From NCBI GenBank assembly GCA_049889175.1, contig JBMHDW010000013.1, positions 21,295-85,294 of the forward strand: a DNA stretch of 64,000 bases. The letters are read 5' to 3'. The translations under genes and the position numbers were made by a program. Every line of letters begins with the position of its first letter. Within the stretch, counting starts at the first letter, position 1. Shown here piece by piece: positions 46,160 through 54,275 of the stretch. This DNA is from JBMHDW01 sp049889175. Lineage in GTDB: Bacteria; Pseudomonadota; Gammaproteobacteria; Comchoanobacterales; Comchoanobacteraceae. The notes under the pieces are model-generated. The model was not told the DNA's origin. It ran no database searches and saw only the letters and a program-made list of their open reading frames with translations.

Positions 46160-47061
46160 TAATCTCCTTTTATTTGAGTTATTGTATTGCAACGCCAATA
46201 AGCGCAACACTAAATGTACCACCAGATCCAGCTTGTGCACAAAAAGCACAGCAACACTGTTTTGGTAAGAATCGATCTTTTTGGGATATATTTTTAGAGG
46301 AAGGTAGGTAAAACAAATGCCTTGGCAGCAGTTCTCATGCTCAAATTATAACCCAAACGAACGTTGGTTATGTGATAGTAATAGTTGCATTTGTTTACTC
46401 TTTTTCTTAATGATTTTTAAAACTATAAACTCAAATCATTGAAAAGTCAATATAAAAATAAAATAAAAATATTAACTCTATAGATCATGCTAATTAAGAG
46501 ACCAAAATGACCATTTGCTTTCAACATGTTATTTTGAACATACTCAGTTGCACTAGGTTTTTCTGTTCCACTTTCAATAACTGAAATAATCCATTCAGCC
46601 AGTGTACTTAATCTTGGCATTAGACAATATTCAATAGTAGAGACTTTTATGATAATCAGCTTATAAATCCATAATAAAGTTTTTCCCATTCTAACCAAAA
46701 CATAGACGATAAAATCCATTACTATCAAATGAATCATATTGAACAGATAAACTCATACCATTGTCACACTGTTCAATTGATTGTAAGCAAAGATTTATTA
46801 CTATCAAGGTTACCCTGATACTACACCGATGATGAATGTACTCAATATCGTTAGACAATTCAAGTTCATCACCCTGATCAAGAGCCTCAGAATAACCTTC
46901 TGCCAAAGTTATTATTTAAATAGCTCTTTTCCAAAGTCTGGAATTACTTTTATATTTTTTTGTGCATAGCATATAATCAAATTCCGATGTTAATGAGTGT
47001 GCTATTCACTCATGTTCATCACAGATAAAACGGCTTCGCAATCTTTGAGTTATAAAAATCG
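46160..47061. other. 0.9-kb gap between rtcB2 and rtcR with weak frames and a hairpin
   Basis: No convincing gene. On the minus strand two overlapping frames in different phases (46906-46691, 71 codons, starting MAEGYSEALDQGDEL; 46737-46447, 96 codons) could be one frameshifted small gene but match nothing known to me. A Cys-rich 50-codon frame without ATG (containing KQCCCAFCAQ) ends near 46190. A perfect 7-bp inverted repeat ATGAGTG/CACTCAT with a 7-base loop (46993-47013) lies 49 bases past the rtcR stop and could be its terminator stem, though no U-run follows. The gap could also hold an uncharacterised RNA. Confidence 0.4.
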
Positions 47062-48672
47062 CTAAATATTGATGCCCTTCAACCGCTTCCAAGTAAGCCC
47101 AAACCGTGCTAAATATTTACTGAGACGGTCAGCATCATTGGTCACCTTCTTTTTAGCACGGGTGTTGGAGAATAACCTGCGTCCGGCAGCACTCATGGAG
47201 TTTTCACCTTTACATATTTCTATCACTCTGGCTAATTGAACTTGATCAAATAGATCTATTTCTTCTATTTCCTTCTCGCCAAACACAGAATGCAACACTT
47301 GTAGGGAATGATCTCGCGACGAGGCATGCCAAGATGCATATAAGCGTTGAATTTCAGACTCCACATCCATCACCTGAATACGCCCGCCCTCTGAGAGCGT
47401 TGCCATACGATTGATCGAAGCGGATAAATCAAGGAAATTAGCAGACCAAATAGCTTGATCAGAAAGGCAGAATTTGACGTATTTGACTCGAGCCTCTTTA
47501 TTGAAGGTAATGTTTTGAGATTTTTGTTTAGAATATTTGCAAAGTTCATAATCAATATTGGGTTCAATATCGTCCCTGCGATCCTTTAAACCTGGTATAG
47601 AATAAACCCAAAGATTAAGCCGGGCTAACAAGTCACCTCTAAAATGCCCCTTGGCCACTTCCTCTGCTAAATCTTTATTTGTCCCTACCACAAGCTGAAA
47701 ATCACTTGTAACCTCTTTATCGGATCCAACGGGAAAAAATTTTTTTTCCTGTAAGGCATGCAGTATCATGGCCTGCTCATCTAATCCAAGTTCTCCAATT
47801 TCATCAAGAAACAACACCCCCTTATTGGCAGCGGCCAGAAGACCTGAACGTTTGCTAACCGTACCTGTAAACGTCATTTTTTTATGACCAAATAGAGCTG
47901 ACATCGCACTATCACCTTTCAGTGTAGCGCAACTTACCTCTACAAATGGACCGGTAATTTGATGGCGCAGCTTTTTAAGGTCATAAATACGTCGGGCTAA
48001 TTGTGACTTTCCAACACCAATTGGCCCCATGAGCATTACGGGGGATTTTGTTTTAATGACCACTTTTTCTAATTGGTCGATCATATCATTAAATATCTGA
48101 TTGCGGGTATGGATACCCGACTTTAGAAAAGATGTGGCCTCTTCTTGTTCTATCTTAAAACGCTGGGCAATCCGATCGTATTTGGAAATATCAAGGTCGA
48201 TAATGGTATAATGTCCTGGATCATCTTTGTTCTTTTTAGGAGGAGAAGATTGCAGAATTTTTGCGGGGAAATAATGTGCAAGTGTGAGTAAGAACATGCA
48301 TATCTGAGCCACATGTGTTCCAGTAGTTAGGTGAATAAAGTATTCTTCTTGGGCCAGATCAAAATCATATGAACGTGTAAAATCATACAGAGCACTGTAT
48401 ACCTCCTCAAAATCCCATGGGTCTTTCAGATGAACAGGGTGTAAGATGACATGAGTCTCTGGTGAAACTTGTTTAATGTCGCTAACAATCTGATCAGCTA
48501 ACGATTGATACCTCCTATCTATCAGCAACTCAAAACGATGTATTATGATGTCCTCCTGTTGGCAGAGGCTTATCGTTGGACGCCATTTTTGCCAACGCTG
48601 ATGACTTTGCGCGCCGCCATCGAGCACTGTTCCTAAGAATCCTATTACTATCACACTCAACCTTATATTCAT
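47062..48672 (-). CDS. rtcR: RtcR, CARF-domain transcription activator of the RNA-repair genes
   Basis: 536 residues. The N-terminal CARF-like sensor (about 1-180, RtcR family) is thought to sense cyclic-phosphate-bearing RNA or nucleotide ligands. The central AAA+ domain has GPIGVGKSQ (near residue 215), GVLFLDEIGELG and an arginine-finger region. A short C-terminal part corresponds to the HTH. In sigma-54 activators the invariant loop GAFTGA contacts sigma-54; here it reads MTFTGT (GHKKMTFTGT). The gene is divergent from rtcB1-rtcA with 179 bases between, the usual rtcR/rtcBA arrangement. Name is secure, sigma-54 contact is doubtful. Confidence 0.95.
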   Translation of the reverse strand: MNIRLSVIVIGFLGTVLDGGAQSHQRWQKWRPTISLCQQEDIIIHRFELLIDRRYQSLADQIVSDIKQVSPETHVILHPVHLKDPWDFEEVYSALYDFTRSYDFDLAQEEYFIHLTTGTHVAQICMFLLTLAHYFPAKILQSSPPKKNKDDPGHYTIIDLDISKYDRIAQRFKIEQEEATSFLKSGIHTRNQIFNDMIDQLEKVVIKTKSPVMLMGPIGVGKSQLARRIYDLKKLRHQITGPFVEVSCATLKGDSAMSALFGHKKMTFTGTVSKRSGLLAAANKGVLFLDEIGELGLDEQAMILHALQEKKFFPVGSDKEVTSDFQLVVGTNKDLAEEVAKGHFRGDLLARLNLWVYSIPGLKDRRDDIEPNIDYELCKYSKQKSQNITFNKEARVKYVKFCLSDQAIWSANFLDLSASINRMATLSEGGRIQVMDVESEIQRLYASWHASSRDHSLQVLHSVFGEKEIEEIDLFDQVQLARVIEICKGENSMSAAGRRLFSNTRAKKKVTNDADRLSKYLARFGLTWKRLKGINI

Positions 48673-48851
48673 TTATAAAACATTATTTTATATTATAGCA
48701 CAGAGAAAAATAAGAGGCATAAAAAAACGCGTAAATTTATAATTTTATTGTTCTAATCAATTATTTATGAATTAATTTCAAAAAACCACTATTTAAAACA
48801 CCAAACATTAATCTTATGCTATAATAACCATTAAAATAAGGAACAAAAGTT
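48673..48851 (+). promoter_or_regulatory. rtcR/rtcB1 divergent control region
   Basis: 179 AT-rich bases. A TATAAT lies at 48820-48825 but no good -35 is 16-18 bp upstream. The nearest sigma-54-like pair is GG-N11-GC (about 48717-48731), one base off the required GG-N10-GC. AATAAGGAACAA provides the ribosome site for rtcB1. Confidence 0.4.
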
Positions 48852-50072
48852 ATGAAACCCTATAAAGTACTAAACGAACAAAACGCACGACCTGTTAAAA
48901 TGTGGACACAAGGTGTACCGGTGGATGAAATGGCAAAGAAGCAGCTCATCAATACCGCAAAAATGCCATTCATACATAAATGGCTGGCAGTTATGCCTGA
49001 TGTACATGTAGGTAAAGGCTCAACCATTGGTAGCGTTATCCCTACCAAAGGCGCAATTATCCCCGCCGCAGTAGGCGTTGATATCGGGTGTGGTATGATG
49101 GCGGCAAAAACCTCCCTTGTGGCCTCTGATCTACCAGATAACCTCTATCATCTACGCTGCGCTATTGAGGCTGCCGTGCCGCATGGGCGAAGTACAAACA
49201 AAAAAAAACCCGATAAAGGCGCATGGCGTGATATTCCAGCAATAACAGTCAATGCATGGAAATATTTGGAGCAGGACTTCAAGCTGATTACGGAGGTAAC
49301 TCCTCATTTAAATAGAACAAATAACATCAATCATCTCGGAACACTAGGAACTGGAAACCATTTTGTTGAAGTGTGTCTCGATGAGAATGATCAAGTTTGG
49401 GTAATGTTGCATTCTGGCTCCCGAGGTGTGGGAAATGCCATCGGAACCCACTTCATTGATCTTGCCAAGAAGGATATGCAAAAGTGGCTGATCAATCTAC
49501 CTGATAAAGATTTATCATATTTTCCAGAAGGCACAGAACATTTTAATGATTATGTATTTGCCGTAGAATGGGCGCAGAAATTTGCCCGGGCAAATCGTGA
49601 AATCATGATGGCAAATACCATCGCAGCAATCCGAAATGTTATTACCAAGCCATTTGAAGCAGAAGTGGAAGCCATTGACTGCCACCACAACTATGTGGCT
49701 CGCGAGCATCACTACGGGGAAAACATTTTTGTTACCCGTAAAGGTGCTGTACGAGCGCTTAAAGGTGATATGGGTATTATTCCTGGCAGCATGGGTGCGC
49801 GGTCATTTATTGTACGCGGCCTAGGTAATGAAGAGAGCTTTTGTAGCTGTTCTCACGGTGCTGGCCGAGTTATGTCCAGAACCGAAGCCAAGAAAAAAGT
49901 TTCTCTGGACGAGCATATTGCTGCCACAGAGGGTATTGAGTGCCGTAAGGATGAGGACGTTGTAGATGAGACACCATCTGCTTACAAGAACATTGATCAA
50001 GTCATGGAAGCTCAAAAAGATTTAGTTGAGGTAGCCTACATCTTAAAGCAAATCGTGTGTGTCAAAGGATGA
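48852..50072 (+). CDS. rtcB: RNA-splicing ligase RtcB1
   Basis: 406 residues, canonical RtcB. Motifs GVDIGCGMMAAKT (Cys 80), GTLGTGNHFVEV, HSGSRGVGNAIG, and the GMP-accepting His in CSCSHGAGRVMSR. It repairs cleaved tRNAs or mRNAs with 2',3'-cyclic phosphate and 5'-OH ends. ATAAGGAACAA precedes the ATG. It is followed by rtcA with overlapping stop/start and is controlled by divergent rtcR. The island therefore holds two different RtcB enzymes within 5 kb. Confidence 0.97.
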   Translation: MKPYKVLNEQNARPVKMWTQGVPVDEMAKKQLINTAKMPFIHKWLAVMPDVHVGKGSTIGSVIPTKGAIIPAAVGVDIGCGMMAAKTSLVASDLPDNLYHLRCAIEAAVPHGRSTNKKKPDKGAWRDIPAITVNAWKYLEQDFKLITEVTPHLNRTNNINHLGTLGTGNHFVEVCLDENDQVWVMLHSGSRGVGNAIGTHFIDLAKKDMQKWLINLPDKDLSYFPEGTEHFNDYVFAVEWAQKFARANREIMMANTIAAIRNVITKPFEAEVEAIDCHHNYVAREHHYGENIFVTRKGAVRALKGDMGIIPGSMGARSFIVRGLGNEESFCSCSHGAGRVMSRTEAKKKVSLDEHIAATEGIECRKDEDVVDETPSAYKNIDQVMEAQKDLVEVAYILKQIVCVKG

Positions 50073-51130
50073 TGATAAAAATGAAGAAGATACAAAGACC
50101 AATGATCACCATAGATGGATCAAAAGGCGAAGGTGGCGGACAAATACTTCGCTCCTCCCTTTCCCTCGCTATGGTTACGGGTCAAGCCTTTAAAATGATT
50201 AATATCCGCGCCAACCGTAAAAAACCCGGTTTAATGCGTCAGCATTTAACAGTGGTCAATGCAGCCGCTAAAATTTGTGATGCCAAAGTCACGGGTGCTG
50301 AATTGGGATCTAATAAACTTATCTTCACTCCCAATAAGATAAAGGGTGGCAATTATAGCTTTGCTATCGGCTCGGTAGGAAGCACGACTTTATTAGCACA
50401 AACCATCATTCCCGCATTAACACTGGCAGAAGAGCCCTCTATACTTACGATTGAGGGCATCACACATAATATGCAATCCCCTACTTATGATTTTTTGAAG
50501 CATAGTTATCTTCCTGTACTCAAAAAAATGGGCATCGAAATTGAAGCCAGTATACAGAGCTATGGTTTTTACCCTGTTGGCGGTGGGAAAGTCACTTTTT
50601 CAATCAAACCCAATAAGGCATTAAAGCCTATAGAATTAACAAACCGAGGCAAACAAAAAAACTTATCAGCCGAAAGTTTGTTTGCCCATCTAAGTGTTGA
50701 TATTGCAAAACGTGAATTGAACACCATCAGCAATCTTATGGGCTGGCAAGATGAAAAGCTTCATGTTCGTCAGATTAACAACGCGAAAAGCTCAGGAAAT
50801 ATTGTTCAATTGAAGCTAGAGCATGATGAGCTGGTAGAAACCGCTGTTAGTTTTGGCAGATCAGGCACAAAGGCAGAAGAAGTAGCTGAAGAAGCCTGTA
50901 TGAAAGCCAAAAAGTATTTGAACAGTGATGCTGCGGTTGGCATATATCTCGCTGATCAGTTACTACTACCCATGGTACTAGCTGGTTGCGGCAAATTTAC
51001 CACAATTTCTCCGAGTCTGCATACTCGATCCAATATCAATGTGATACAGCAATTCATTCCATGCTCTATCGATGTTGAAGAACAGGAGCACTCTTGGACA
51101 ATAACCATAAACAAAAAAGGAGGCAACTAA
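50069..51130 (+). CDS. rtcA: RNA 3'-terminal phosphate cyclase RtcA
   Basis: 353 residues. It converts RNA 3'-phosphate to 2',3'-cyclic phosphate with ATP, via an AMP-His intermediate. Motifs: DGSKGEGGGQILRSSLSL at the N-terminus, GSVGSTTLLAQT, and the catalytic His in SLHTRSNINVIQ. The ATG at 50069 overlaps the rtcB1 stop (ATGA); other ATGs at 50072, 50081 and 50102 are possible. It forms the classic rtcBA unit, extended here by an ankyrin gene 1 base downstream. Confidence 0.96.
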   Translation: MMIKMKKIQRPMITIDGSKGEGGGQILRSSLSLAMVTGQAFKMINIRANRKKPGLMRQHLTVVNAAAKICDAKVTGAELGSNKLIFTPNKIKGGNYSFAIGSVGSTTLLAQTIIPALTLAEEPSILTIEGITHNMQSPTYDFLKHSYLPVLKKMGIEIEASIQSYGFYPVGGGKVTFSIKPNKALKPIELTNRGKQKNLSAESLFAHLSVDIAKRELNTISNLMGWQDEKLHVRQINNAKSSGNIVQLKLEHDELVETAVSFGRSGTKAEEVAEEACMKAKKYLNSDAAVGIYLADQLLLPMVLAGCGKFTTISPSLHTRSNINVIQQFIPCSIDVEEQEHSWTITINKKGGN

Positions 51131-51131
51131 C

Positions 51132-52103
51132 ATGACTCCATTATTACTCGAAACAATTTACACAAATGGAGATAATCTTTTATCTGAAGTCGAAGCTCTT
51201 TTAGATAACGGTGAGGATCCAAATGCCATCACTAAAAATAACGATTCACCCTTGAGAGCTGCTTTAAAGATGAGGCGATTTGATGTGATCAAATTATTAA
51301 TTCTCAGAGGTGCTGACGAATCACAACTTGGCTGGACCACTATTTTCCATGCTATTGCTTATGGAACCCTATCACAACTTGAAGAAGCAATCATAGCATG
51401 TGATGATTTTGAACATAAAGATTCATGGGACAGAACACCACTATTATTTTCTATCCTGGTTGGATCCACCAGTAAGACGGCTATGCTGATTGATGCCGGT
51501 GCTGATATAACAGCCGAAGGATATGCACCCCTCACTTACGCCATCCAAAACGATGACGTCAATATGCTTAACTTCTTAATCGAGCATGGCTTTGATATAG
51601 AACAAAGGAATGACTGTATGGATGGCGAAACGCCACTGATTACAGCATCAGAATACAGTGCAACAAAGTGCCTTAAGTGGTTGATCAATAACGGCGCAGA
51701 TATATTTGCACAAAACGATTGGCAAGAACAGGCAATAACTTTTGCAAGCAACAGAGAGATTGCTAACGCTTTAGTAACTGCTGGTGCAAACATTAATGAT
51801 ATTGACAGAGAAGCACGCGCTCAACTACTTGGATATCAGATAGATAAAAAACCTAATGTTTCCAAGGAAGACTTTTTAAAAGGTTTGGGGCGTGTATTTG
51901 GAAAATCAAACCCAGAACGCGCCAGTAACCCTTTCTGGTTAGCCATGGTGAAATGTGGTGGATCAGGGTGTCGCGCTAGGTTTAAATTCGATGACGTCGA
52001 GATCTCTCAGCCAGTCTGGAGCTTCGATCGCTTTGGAAAGTCCATCACGCTTTTGCCAGATGGTCGTATCATCGAAATTGCAGGTGAACATGAGGATTTC
52101 TAA
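51132..52103 (+). CDS. Ankyrin-repeat protein, prematurely stopped
   Basis: 323 residues. Residues 10-230 contain about six ankyrin-type repeats (NDSPLRAALKMRRFDVIKLL, DRTPLLFSI..., YAPLTYAIQNDDVNMLNFLI, GETPLITASE...). After this comes a C-terminal part ending LPDGRIIEIAGEHEDF. GGAGG eight bases before the ATG and a 1-base gap to rtcA place it in the rtcBA operon. The frame continues after the TAA (52101-52103) for 136 more sense codons, so this CDS is probably a truncated form of a 460-residue protein. Role in RNA repair unknown; ankyrins usually mediate protein contacts. Confidence 0.85.
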   Translation: MTPLLLETIYTNGDNLLSEVEALLDNGEDPNAITKNNDSPLRAALKMRRFDVIKLLILRGADESQLGWTTIFHAIAYGTLSQLEEAIIACDDFEHKDSWDRTPLLFSILVGSTSKTAMLIDAGADITAEGYAPLTYAIQNDDVNMLNFLIEHGFDIEQRNDCMDGETPLITASEYSATKCLKWLINNGADIFAQNDWQEQAITFASNREIANALVTAGANINDIDREARAQLLGYQIDKKPNVSKEDFLKGLGRVFGKSNPERASNPFWLAMVKCGGSGCRARFKFDDVEISQPVWSFDRFGKSITLLPDGRIIEIAGEHEDF

Positions 52104-52514
52104 GATGAAGATTTTTGCATATACAATGATGTTTTTGTTCATGATGGCAAGGGCCATTGCGAAATCTACATCTATCCCAGAGATGTGTTCCCGCCTACAG
52201 ACTCCCACACCGCAACCTTAGTTGGTGAATATATCTATGTTATTGGGAACCTTGGGTATCCAGAAGAACGGAAACCGGGTTACACACAGGTGTTTCGCTT
52301 GAACATTAACACTTTGAAAATAGAAAGTGTTGAAACCAGCGGAGAAATGCCTGGTTGGATTAGTCGTCATGAAGCCCATTACGATGGTGAATCTATCATC
52401 ACTATTAAAGGTGGCGAATTGCTTACCGAGAAGAACGGGAAAAAAAATTACATTGATAATAAGTATGAGTATTCGCTATGCCTAAAATCCATGAAGTGGA
52501 TAAAATTGCATTAA
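52104..52514 (+). pseudogene. C-terminal half of the ankyrin-operon protein, cut off by one in-frame TAA
   Basis: In the same frame directly after the TAA, 136 codons read DEDFCIYNDVFVHDGKGHCE, then FPPTDSHTATLVGEYIYVIGNLGY, TQVFRLNINTLKIESVETSG and a normal TAA at 52514. The Kelch-like strand patterns (HTATLVG..IYVIGNLGY) suggest a beta-propeller blade. Joining EHEDF and DEDFCIYND needs only one sense codon (such as Tyr) in place of TAA. A short frame starting at 52185 (GTG/ATG-like) could be expressed alone but would split the domain. Readthrough cannot be excluded. Confidence 0.75.
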
Positions 52515-52801
52515 TTGTATTCATCAAGGGGTGATATTTTAATGAAAACGAAACCGCGGAAAGTGGCGTTAGACGCTTTACCTCAAAGCTTTCAATGAAT
52601 ACGTTACGGAGATTGTTCACGATATTATCAATCATTAGTTAGGCACCGAACTATTTCTTTGACTTGAGAAAGCATAGAAACACTTGTTGGCACACAATAC
52701 CCGGAATGACTCTTCCTTGACTTAAGCTTTTCTGATGTAACTGACTTATCCGCTGCAAATTATTAGGAACAATATACTGTTGAGAAGTTTCAGAGAAGCG
52801 T
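52515..52801 (+). pseudogene. Remnant of a further island gene
   Basis: About 52544-52635 reads ENETAESGVRRFTS in one frame and KAFNEYVTEIVHDIINH followed by a stop in the next, which looks like the last 30 codons of a protein gene with a frameshift. Nothing else in this stretch is recognisable. It lies just inside the presumed right edge of the island. Confidence 0.4.
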
Positions 52802-52828
52802 TATATTGGCGGATGATAGCCTCCGCCA
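52802..52828 (+). repeat. Boundary-like sequence, copy 2 (probable right edge of the island)
   Basis: 27 bp (TATATTGGCGGATGA ... CTCCGCCA) matching 40887-40913 at 22 of 27 positions and ending in the tRNA-Ser 3' octamer CTCCGCCA. GGCGGA/TCCGCC forms a 6-bp stem. The following 15 bases do not keep the 28-bp core. Confidence 0.6.
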
Positions 52829-53023
52829 TTTGCATAAAATGAACTTTATAGTATTCTCGTGATGACATAGCCTCAAAGCACATGTTTATTAATATTTTCA
52901 AGCATTGACAATGAAAAAACCGTGAACTTACATAGAACCAAAAAATCAGCAGAGTGAATGATAAAACCCTCTTTGATGACATTTAACCTGTTAATTATCA
53001 TCATTTAATATCAATCATGATAT
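52829..53023. other. Gap after the island
   Basis: 195 bases before the beta-lactamase stop. No gene or clear terminator is visible; short frames only. Confidence 0.4.
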
Positions 53024-53893
53024 CTATTTTAAGTCCATAGCAGCAAAACATGTGTTATTTTTAGAAAACTCATTAAGAATAAGCTTTGTTGTTAACTTTA
53101 TTGATTCGTCTTGTTTTTGATTATTTTTTTTATTTGAAATTGTATAAATTGCTAATACTATTGGCTTGCAACTCGGAGACCAAATAATCCCTATGTCATT
53201 AGCAATATTAGAACCTCCACCTGTTTTTTCTGCAGCATGCCAACCAACTGGTAGCCCAGATCTAATCTTTGTATACCCCGTTGTATTATTGCTCATCCAA
53301 TCTTTTAATTTTTGCTGTTGCCCTATGCTTAAAACAGAATTCTCTAACAATATCTTTTGAATGCTTTGAGCCATATCTTTAGGTGTAGAGGTATCTTGAA
53401 TATTATCTGAATCTGAATTTAATTTTGGCTCAAAATTATCAAGATTAAATGATGTCATGTTAAGTGATTTTGTTGCAAATTCATGAATACTTTTAATGCC
53501 TCCAAGTCTTCTAATAAGAATATTATTTGCAGCATTATCGCTATAACTTGTAGACGCTTCAGAAAGCTCACCAACTGTCATATACCCTCTATTTAAATTC
53601 AGACGAATAATAGGACTCCAAAATACTATATCATCTGAAGAAATTTTTATTTTCTCTTCAGCGTCAATGTTTTTTAAAGCAGCAGCTGAAACAATTATTT
53701 TTACGGTGCTTTGAAATGGAAATCTTTCGTTCTGTCGGTAATTAAATACATTATTATTATTGGTATCAATTGCATAAACGCCAATTTTAACGCCATACTT
53801 TTTTTCAATTTGTTTAACACCAGTATGTGCTTGGCATGTAACCGAAAAAACCAATGTGTAAAATAAAAACATCCATACTTTGAAGTATTTCAT
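53024..53893 (-). CDS. bla: Class A beta-lactamase
   Basis: A 289-residue exported serine beta-lactamase. The signal peptide (to about CQA, residue 22) is followed by PFQSTVK (SxxK, Ser 62 = Ambler Ser70), YSDNAANN (SDN loop), NFEPKLNS (ExxLN omega loop with Glu166) and AEKTGGG (KTG box). All catalytic motifs are intact, so it should hydrolyse penicillins; the spectrum cannot be read. The ATG at 53893 follows GGTGA; the frame extends 21 codons upstream without support. It lies 0.2 kb outside the island's right edge. Confidence 0.93.
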   Translation of the reverse strand: MKYFKVWMFLFYTLVFSVTCQAHTGVKQIEKKYGVKIGVYAIDTNNNNVFNYRQNERFPFQSTVKIIVSAAALKNIDAEEKIKISSDDIVFWSPIIRLNLNRGYMTVGELSEASTSYSDNAANNILIRRLGGIKSIHEFATKSLNMTSFNLDNFEPKLNSDSDNIQDTSTPKDMAQSIQKILLENSVLSIGQQQKLKDWMSNNTTGYTKIRSGLPVGWHAAEKTGGGSNIANDIGIIWSPSCKPIVLAIYTISNKKNNQKQDESIKLTTKLILNEFSKNNTCFAAMDLK

Positions 53894-54275
53894 TGAATCA
53901 CCGAAAATTGTTAACTTTTGATTGATTAACATAAAGCTCATATATCGTTGTGTCAACTGAATTATCTATCATGAGGTATTGGTGATAGACTTTTTAAGAA
54001 TGCTCGCATGAAAAACTTGGAATAAGTTGAAATTATTCAACCCAAATCTTAAAAATATAAGCTATGTAATCACAATACATATGAATATCTTAAGGCTGAA
54101 GTAATTTACTTTAGCCAATAGAAATTTTAGCAGCAAATCTAAAAATGGCACTTCTTAATGATATGTGTGTCAATTATTTCAGCTATAGCTTAGTTAGGCG
54201 TCATAACCTCTTTTTAGCAACAAAAGTCAATACAATATTCATCTAATGCCATAAAAAAAGACTTTTTCTATACCC
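53894..54275. other. Intergenic region, nothing recognised
   Basis: 382 AT-rich bases between the beta-lactamase start and the HEAT-repeat gene stop. The upstream region of bla must hold its promoter, but I could not assign a convincing -35/-10 pair. No RNA gene or repeat seen. Confidence 0.4.

Noticed and set aside
46447..46906. Two overlapping minus frames of 71 and 96 codons
   Set aside because: Different phases, no ribosome sites, no recognisable family; kept only as a note within the gap entry.
48717..48731. Possible sigma-54 -24/-12 promoter upstream of rtcB1
   Set aside because: The pair is GG-N11-GC; sigma-54 sites need GG-N10-GC, and the surrounding bases do not match TGGCAC/TTGC.
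50057..50068. GTG start for rtcA at 50057
   Set aside because: It would add four residues inside rtcB1; the ATGA overlap at 50069 is the common coupling arrangement.
53957..54275. Rho-independent terminator near the AAAAAAAGACTTTTTC stretch
   Set aside because: The stem would be only A-T pairs and short; not a credible terminator.
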